From an uncultured Ignavibacteria bacterium (lineage in GTDB: Bacteria > Bacteroidota > Ignavibacteria > Tepidaquicellales > Tepidaquicellaceae): DNA of 64,000 bases. The notes below the pieces were generated by a model. That model saw only the letters and a list, made by a program, of their open reading frames with translations. It was not told the origin of the DNA and made no database searches. Of the stretch, positions 61,639 to 64,000 are shown one piece after another (within the stretch, counting starts at the first letter, position 1; each line of letters opens with the position of its first letter). The stretch covers positions 1 to 64,000 of the forward strand of contig CALJIG010000036.1 of NCBI GenBank assembly GCA_937974175.1. Direction: 5' to 3'. The translations under genes were made by a program, and so were the position numbers.

Positions 61639-61654
61639 AAAAAAAAATTATGAA

Positions 61655-62269
61655 ATGTTAGAAACCGGCAAAAGAGAAAAAAAAGTAAGAAATTTAAGAG
61701 TCTTTAGAAAAATTCACAGAGTGACGGGTATATCATTACTTGCTTTCTTTCTGATTGTCGCTATTACCGGTTTAACACTCGGTTGGAAAAAACATAGCGG
61801 TGGTGTAATTCTGCCAAAATCATATAAAGGGACTTCAACTGATCTGAAGGACTGGCTGCCTTTTGACAGTCTTCATAAAAATGCGTGCAAAATTTTCCGT
61901 GATTCTATTTCAAGTACGCTTCCTTTAGATCTTGAAAGAATAGATGCGCGGGTGGATAAAGGGATGGTAAAGTTTGTTTTCAGTGAAGGATTCTGGGAAA
62001 TTCAGCTCGATTGCGCTACAGGGAAACTTCTCAGTATTGAAAGAAGACGCTCTGATTTTATTGAAAACATTCATGACGGCTCCATACTCGATTATCTTTT
62101 TAACACAAAAGATGGGCAGCTAAAAGTAGTTTATACCACTGTAATGGGGCTTTCTCTTCTTACTTTTGTTTTCACCGGATTTTGGCTGTGGTTAGGACCG
62201 AAAAGATTAAGACGCATAGAAAATAAAACTGAAAGTAATTTTAAAAAGGATAATGTTACAAAAATGTGA
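61655..62269 (+). CDS. PepSY-associated membrane protein
   Basis: The 204-residue protein has an N-terminal membrane helix (IHRVTGISLLAFFLIVAITGLTLGWKK), a PepSY-like periplasmic domain (DLERIDARVDKGMVKFVFSEGFWEIQLDCATGKLLSIERR), HDGSILDYLF, and a C-terminal helix (LKVVYTTVMGLSLLTFVFTGFWLWLGPK). This is the PepSY-TM layout seen in iron-uptake-related or reductase-like membrane proteins. It is shorter than the usual four-helix members. The function is unproven. Confidence 0.85.
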   Translation: MLETGKREKKVRNLRVFRKIHRVTGISLLAFFLIVAITGLTLGWKKHSGGVILPKSYKGTSTDLKDWLPFDSLHKNACKIFRDSISSTLPLDLERIDARVDKGMVKFVFSEGFWEIQLDCATGKLLSIERRRSDFIENIHDGSILDYLFNTKDGQLKVVYTTVMGLSLLTFVFTGFWLWLGPKRLRRIENKTESNFKKDNVTKM

Positions 62270-62397
62270 CACTGTGCAATTATCTTCTACGCGAATTTTG
62301 AATTTCTTGCAATGACAATTTAATATTGAACAAAATTCAAAATCCGGCGTTATAAAAAAAAGGACATTTATTTATTTTTCAAACAAACTCCAGTGAT

Positions 62398-63039
62398 ATG
62401 AAAAAATTCTATTCAGTTTTAATAGTTTTAACCCTTTTCTCCCTTTCCCTTCAGGCGCAAATTAAGCCCTCAAAAGTCAGCATAGATGATTATGAAAAAT
62501 TGATTGGTGAAGTAAAAGAGCACCGAAAGACAAGATTATTAAATCTGGATGAATTTAATGCTGAAGCTAAAAAAGAGGGAGTAATAATTCTTGATGCCCG
62601 CTCCGATGCCATGTATAACGCAAAGCATATTAAAGGGGCGATTCATATTAATTTTTCTGATTTCAATCAGGAAGCTCTTGCCAATTTAATACCCTCTTAC
62701 GATACAAAGATTCTCATTTACTGCAACAATAATTTTGATGATGATAGAAAATTCTTCCCGACTAAAATGGTAATGCCGGAAGTTTTGAATCTGCAGACAA
62801 TTCAGTTTCAGCAGAAGAATGGCCTCTCGGAAACTGTAAATATTGTTGACGCTACAAAAGAAAACGTTGTAAAGCCCGGTGTTGAAACAATCGCTCTTAA
62901 ACCTATAACGCTTGCCTTGAATATACCTACATATATTAATTTATACGGTTACGGGTATAGAAATGTATACGAATTATCGGAATTCGTTAGTATTTATGAC
63001 CCTAGGCTTGAATTTGAAGGTACGGCAGTTTCTAAATAA
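62398..63039 (+). CDS. secreted rhodanese-like protein
   Basis: The 213-residue protein has a signal peptide (KKFYSVLIVLTLFSLSLQAQ) and a rhodanese fold: GVIILDARSDAMYNAKHIKGAIHINFSDFNQEALANLIPSYDTKILIYCNNNF with the catalytic-loop cysteine in YCNNN. A sulfur-transfer or thiol role in the periplasm is likely. The insertion and C-terminal part (after about 125) are longer than in minimal rhodaneses. Confidence 0.88.
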   Translation: MKKFYSVLIVLTLFSLSLQAQIKPSKVSIDDYEKLIGEVKEHRKTRLLNLDEFNAEAKKEGVIILDARSDAMYNAKHIKGAIHINFSDFNQEALANLIPSYDTKILIYCNNNFDDDRKFFPTKMVMPEVLNLQTIQFQQKNGLSETVNIVDATKENVVKPGVETIALKPITLALNIPTYINLYGYGYRNVYELSEFVSIYDPRLEFEGTAVSK

Positions 63040-63090
63040 AATCAACAATAACAACTATTTAAAATAAAGCCACGAATTTTAACAAATCAG

Positions 63091-63119
63091 TTGAAATTTT
63101 ACCCTAAATTGTCTATTTT
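63091..63119 (+). promoter_or_regulatory. promoter of the tRNA-like gene
   Basis: TTGAAA (63091-63096) and TATTTT (63114-63119) are 17 bases apart. Transcription would start around 63126, some 5 nt before the acceptor stem. The second box continues as TATTTTAG, close to the Bacteroidota TAnnTTTG. Confidence 0.6.
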
Positions 63120-63130
63120 AGTAGACACCT

Positions 63131-63259
63131 TGTAGGGTGGTGAAACTGGCAGACACACCGTCCGGTCTCGGCGGCGGAGGTCATAGGAAAAATTTTCAAT
63201 CCTACGGGAAAGAGGGCTAACTACTCCATGAAGGTTCAAATCCTTCCCCTACAGCTCCA
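63131..63259 (+). tRNA. atypical class-II (leucine-like) tRNA gene with long variable region
   Basis: The acceptor stem TGTAGGG (63131-63137) pairs perfectly with CCCTACA (63247-63253). The D arm GTGAAACTGGCAGACAC (63140-63156) is of the tRNA-Leu type and the T arm GAAGG-TTCAAAT-CCTTC (63230-63246) is canonical. The anticodon stem would be CCGTC (63158-63162) with GGCGG (63170-63174), giving loop CGGTCTC, which lacks the conserved U33. The variable region (63175-63229, about 55 nt) is several times the normal length; GGAG/CTCC and TAGGA/TCCTA could fold within it. The 3' end continues GCTCCA. So the fold is tRNA-like but the decoded amino acid cannot be given. Confidence 0.55.
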
Positions 63260-63301
63260 TAAAAAAGTTCACAGAAAGAATTCATATAAAGAGTTCAAAC
63301 T

Positions 63302-63331
63302 AAAAAGGCTCAGATTTCTCTGAGCCTTTTT
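63302..63331. terminator. bidirectional terminator between the tRNA-like gene and ppdK
   Basis: AAAAAGGCTCAGA (63302-63314) pairs perfectly with TCTGAGCCTTTTT (63319-63331) around TTTC. It is symmetric with A's on one side and T's on the other and so should stop both converging transcripts. Confidence 0.92.
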
Positions 63332-63353
63332 GCTTTTATATCTATCGTTTGAA

Positions 63354-64000
63354 TTACTTAACGTGTGCTTTAAGATTTGCTCTCGCAGCCGCCAGTCTTG
63401 CAATCGGAACTCTGAACGGTGAGCAGCTTACGTAATCAAGTCCGAGACTGTGGCAGAATTCAACCGAGGCAGGCTCTCCGCCATGCTCTCCGCAAATTCC
63501 GATTTTCAGGTCGGGCTTTACTTCTCTTCCTTTTCTTACTGCGAATTCCATCAGCACTCCAACGCCGTCAATATCAATTGATTCAAACGGGTCACTCTTT
63601 ATAATTCCCGATTCAACATAATAAGGCAGGAATGAACCTGCATCATCTCTTGAAAGTCCGAAAGTCATCTGCGTTAAATCGTTCGTACCGAATGAGAAGA
63701 ACTCTGCAGATTGCGCAATCTTTCCTGCGGCTAATGCTGCTCTAGGAATTTCAATCATCGTACCGACTTTATAATTTATCTTTACGCCCTTCTCTTTCAT
63801 TACTTCCTCTGCAACTCTGCGAATAACTTCTTCCTGTGATTTGAATTCATTTTCATGACCGATAAGAGGTACCATAATTTCCGGCACTACTTTCAATCCT
63901 TCTTTATGAACAACAACGGCAGCTTCAAAAATTGCTCTAGTCTGCATTTCAGTTATTTCAGGATATGAAATTCCAAGTCTGCATCCTCTGTGACCAAGCA
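63354..64000 (-). CDS. ppdK: pyruvate, phosphate dikinase, C-terminal part (runs off the window)
   Basis: PPDK interconverts pyruvate and phosphoenolpyruvate with ATP/AMP and pyrophosphate. Only the C-terminal 215 or so residues lie here; the frame stays open to the last base, where it reads LGHRGCRLGISYPEITEMQTRAIFEAA, so the internal ATG at 63947 is not the start. The TIM-barrel end shows PEIMVPLIGHENEF, GTMIEIPRAALAAGKIAQSAEFFSFGTNDLTQMTFGLSRDDAGSFLPYY, ICGEHGGEPASVEFCHSLGLDYVSCSPFRVPIARLAAA with the catalytic cysteine, all typical of PPDK rather than PEP synthase or enzyme I. Confidence 0.96.
   Translation of the reverse strand, partial: LGHRGCRLGISYPEITEMQTRAIFEAAVVVHKEGLKVVPEIMVPLIGHENEFKSQEEVIRRVAEEVMKEKGVKINYKVGTMIEIPRAALAAGKIAQSAEFFSFGTNDLTQMTFGLSRDDAGSFLPYYVESGIIKSDPFESIDIDGVGVLMEFAVRKGREVKPDLKIGICGEHGGEPASVEFCHSLGLDYVSCSPFRVPIARLAAARANLKAHVK

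Larger units (their letters stand above)
61096..61654. other. 559-bp repeat-rich gap without a gene
   Basis: It contains, in order, a hairpin (61098-61121), a 107-nt cloverleaf palindrome (61180-61286), a CCGTCAAAAA repeat (61319-61374), a 10-bp-stem hairpin TTTGAAATAT/ATATTTCAAA (61404-61427), a hairpin GGATTTT/AAAATCC (61491-61505), a second repeat copy (61501-61553) and a third, shorter one (61616-61638). No coding signal was found. Confidence 0.8.
63040..63353. other. 314-bp gap holding a promoter, a tRNA-like gene and a terminator
   Basis: It contains the promoter at 63091-63119, the tRNA-like gene at 63131-63259 and the terminator at 63302-63331. No protein gene is seen. Confidence 0.8.

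Noticed and set aside
63158..63207. Group I intron in the anticodon loop
   Set aside because: The extra sequence is only about 33-40 nt; group I introns in bacterial tRNA genes are more than 200 nt. An unexplained insertion remains possible.
63131..63259. tmRNA (ssrA)
   Set aside because: Although the 3' end AGCTCCA resembles tmRNA, the length is about one third of that of a tmRNA, there is a true D arm, and no tag frame ending in ALAA is found.
63354..63947. Complete short PPDK-like protein starting at 63947
   Set aside because: The frame stays open to the window edge and upstream codons match PPDK (LGHRGCRLG), so the gene is only cut by the window end.

Overview
The window looks like a chromosome segment from an AT-rich, Gram-negative member of the Bacteroidota/Ignavibacteria side of the FCB group. 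The reasons are seen in the sequence. Eight predicted secreted proteins end in a type IX secretion (T9SS) sorting domain with the Ignavibacteria-style motif YPNPFNPxT and a terminal MILIK/MLLVK-like tail. Genes mostly lack Shine-Dalgarno sequences. At least one promoter fits the Bacteroidota form TTTG-N19-TAnnTTTG. There is a fused CcoNO oxidase subunit, and a KDO/LPS-transport module marks an outer membrane. The first gene is dnaA, so the window probably starts at or near the replication origin.

Layout. 1-2631: dnaA flanked on both sides by TGTTNATAA boxes, with a DnaA-trio-like tract before recN (a possible bipartite oriC) and a cluster of palindromic repeats. 2632-5610: recN, a CRP/FNR regulator and a small secreted protein. 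5611-14693: a cbb3 cytochrome oxidase operon (ccoI, ccoS, DUF302, ccoNO, ccoQ, ccoP, ccoG, ccoH, SafE-like) behind an FNR-like box and promoter. 14811-20352: three overlapping tandem paralogues of a YCF48/BNR-repeat T9SS cargo. 20440-38322: mostly envelope and secreted proteins (two sugar-dehydrogenase-like proteins, M1 aminopeptidase, YHYH protein, TonB-dependent receptor, a large BNR protein), plus an ABC exporter pair, a UPF0489 arginase-like protein and NDH-2. 38427-50332: mfd, rsmA, penicillin acylase, cytochrome P450, acyltransferase, hicBA, YhcH-like protein and an ABC-2 exporter. 50435-57521: a run of small envelope proteins and the kdsD-lptC-ostA LPS module. 57663-63039: rlmD-type methyltransferase, hypotheticals, a PepSY-type membrane protein and a rhodanese. 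63131-63259: an odd leucine-tRNA-like gene. From 63354 to the end: the C-terminal part of pyruvate phosphate dikinase.

The strongest non-coding signals are a fully paired 107-nt cloverleaf palindrome at 61180-61286, a composite repeat shared between the dnaA-recN gap and the 61.1-61.6 kb gap, and the 123-nt class-II tRNA-like gene with a roughly 55-nt variable region. None of these has been checked against a database here; all calls rest on reading the sequence and knowledge of the families.
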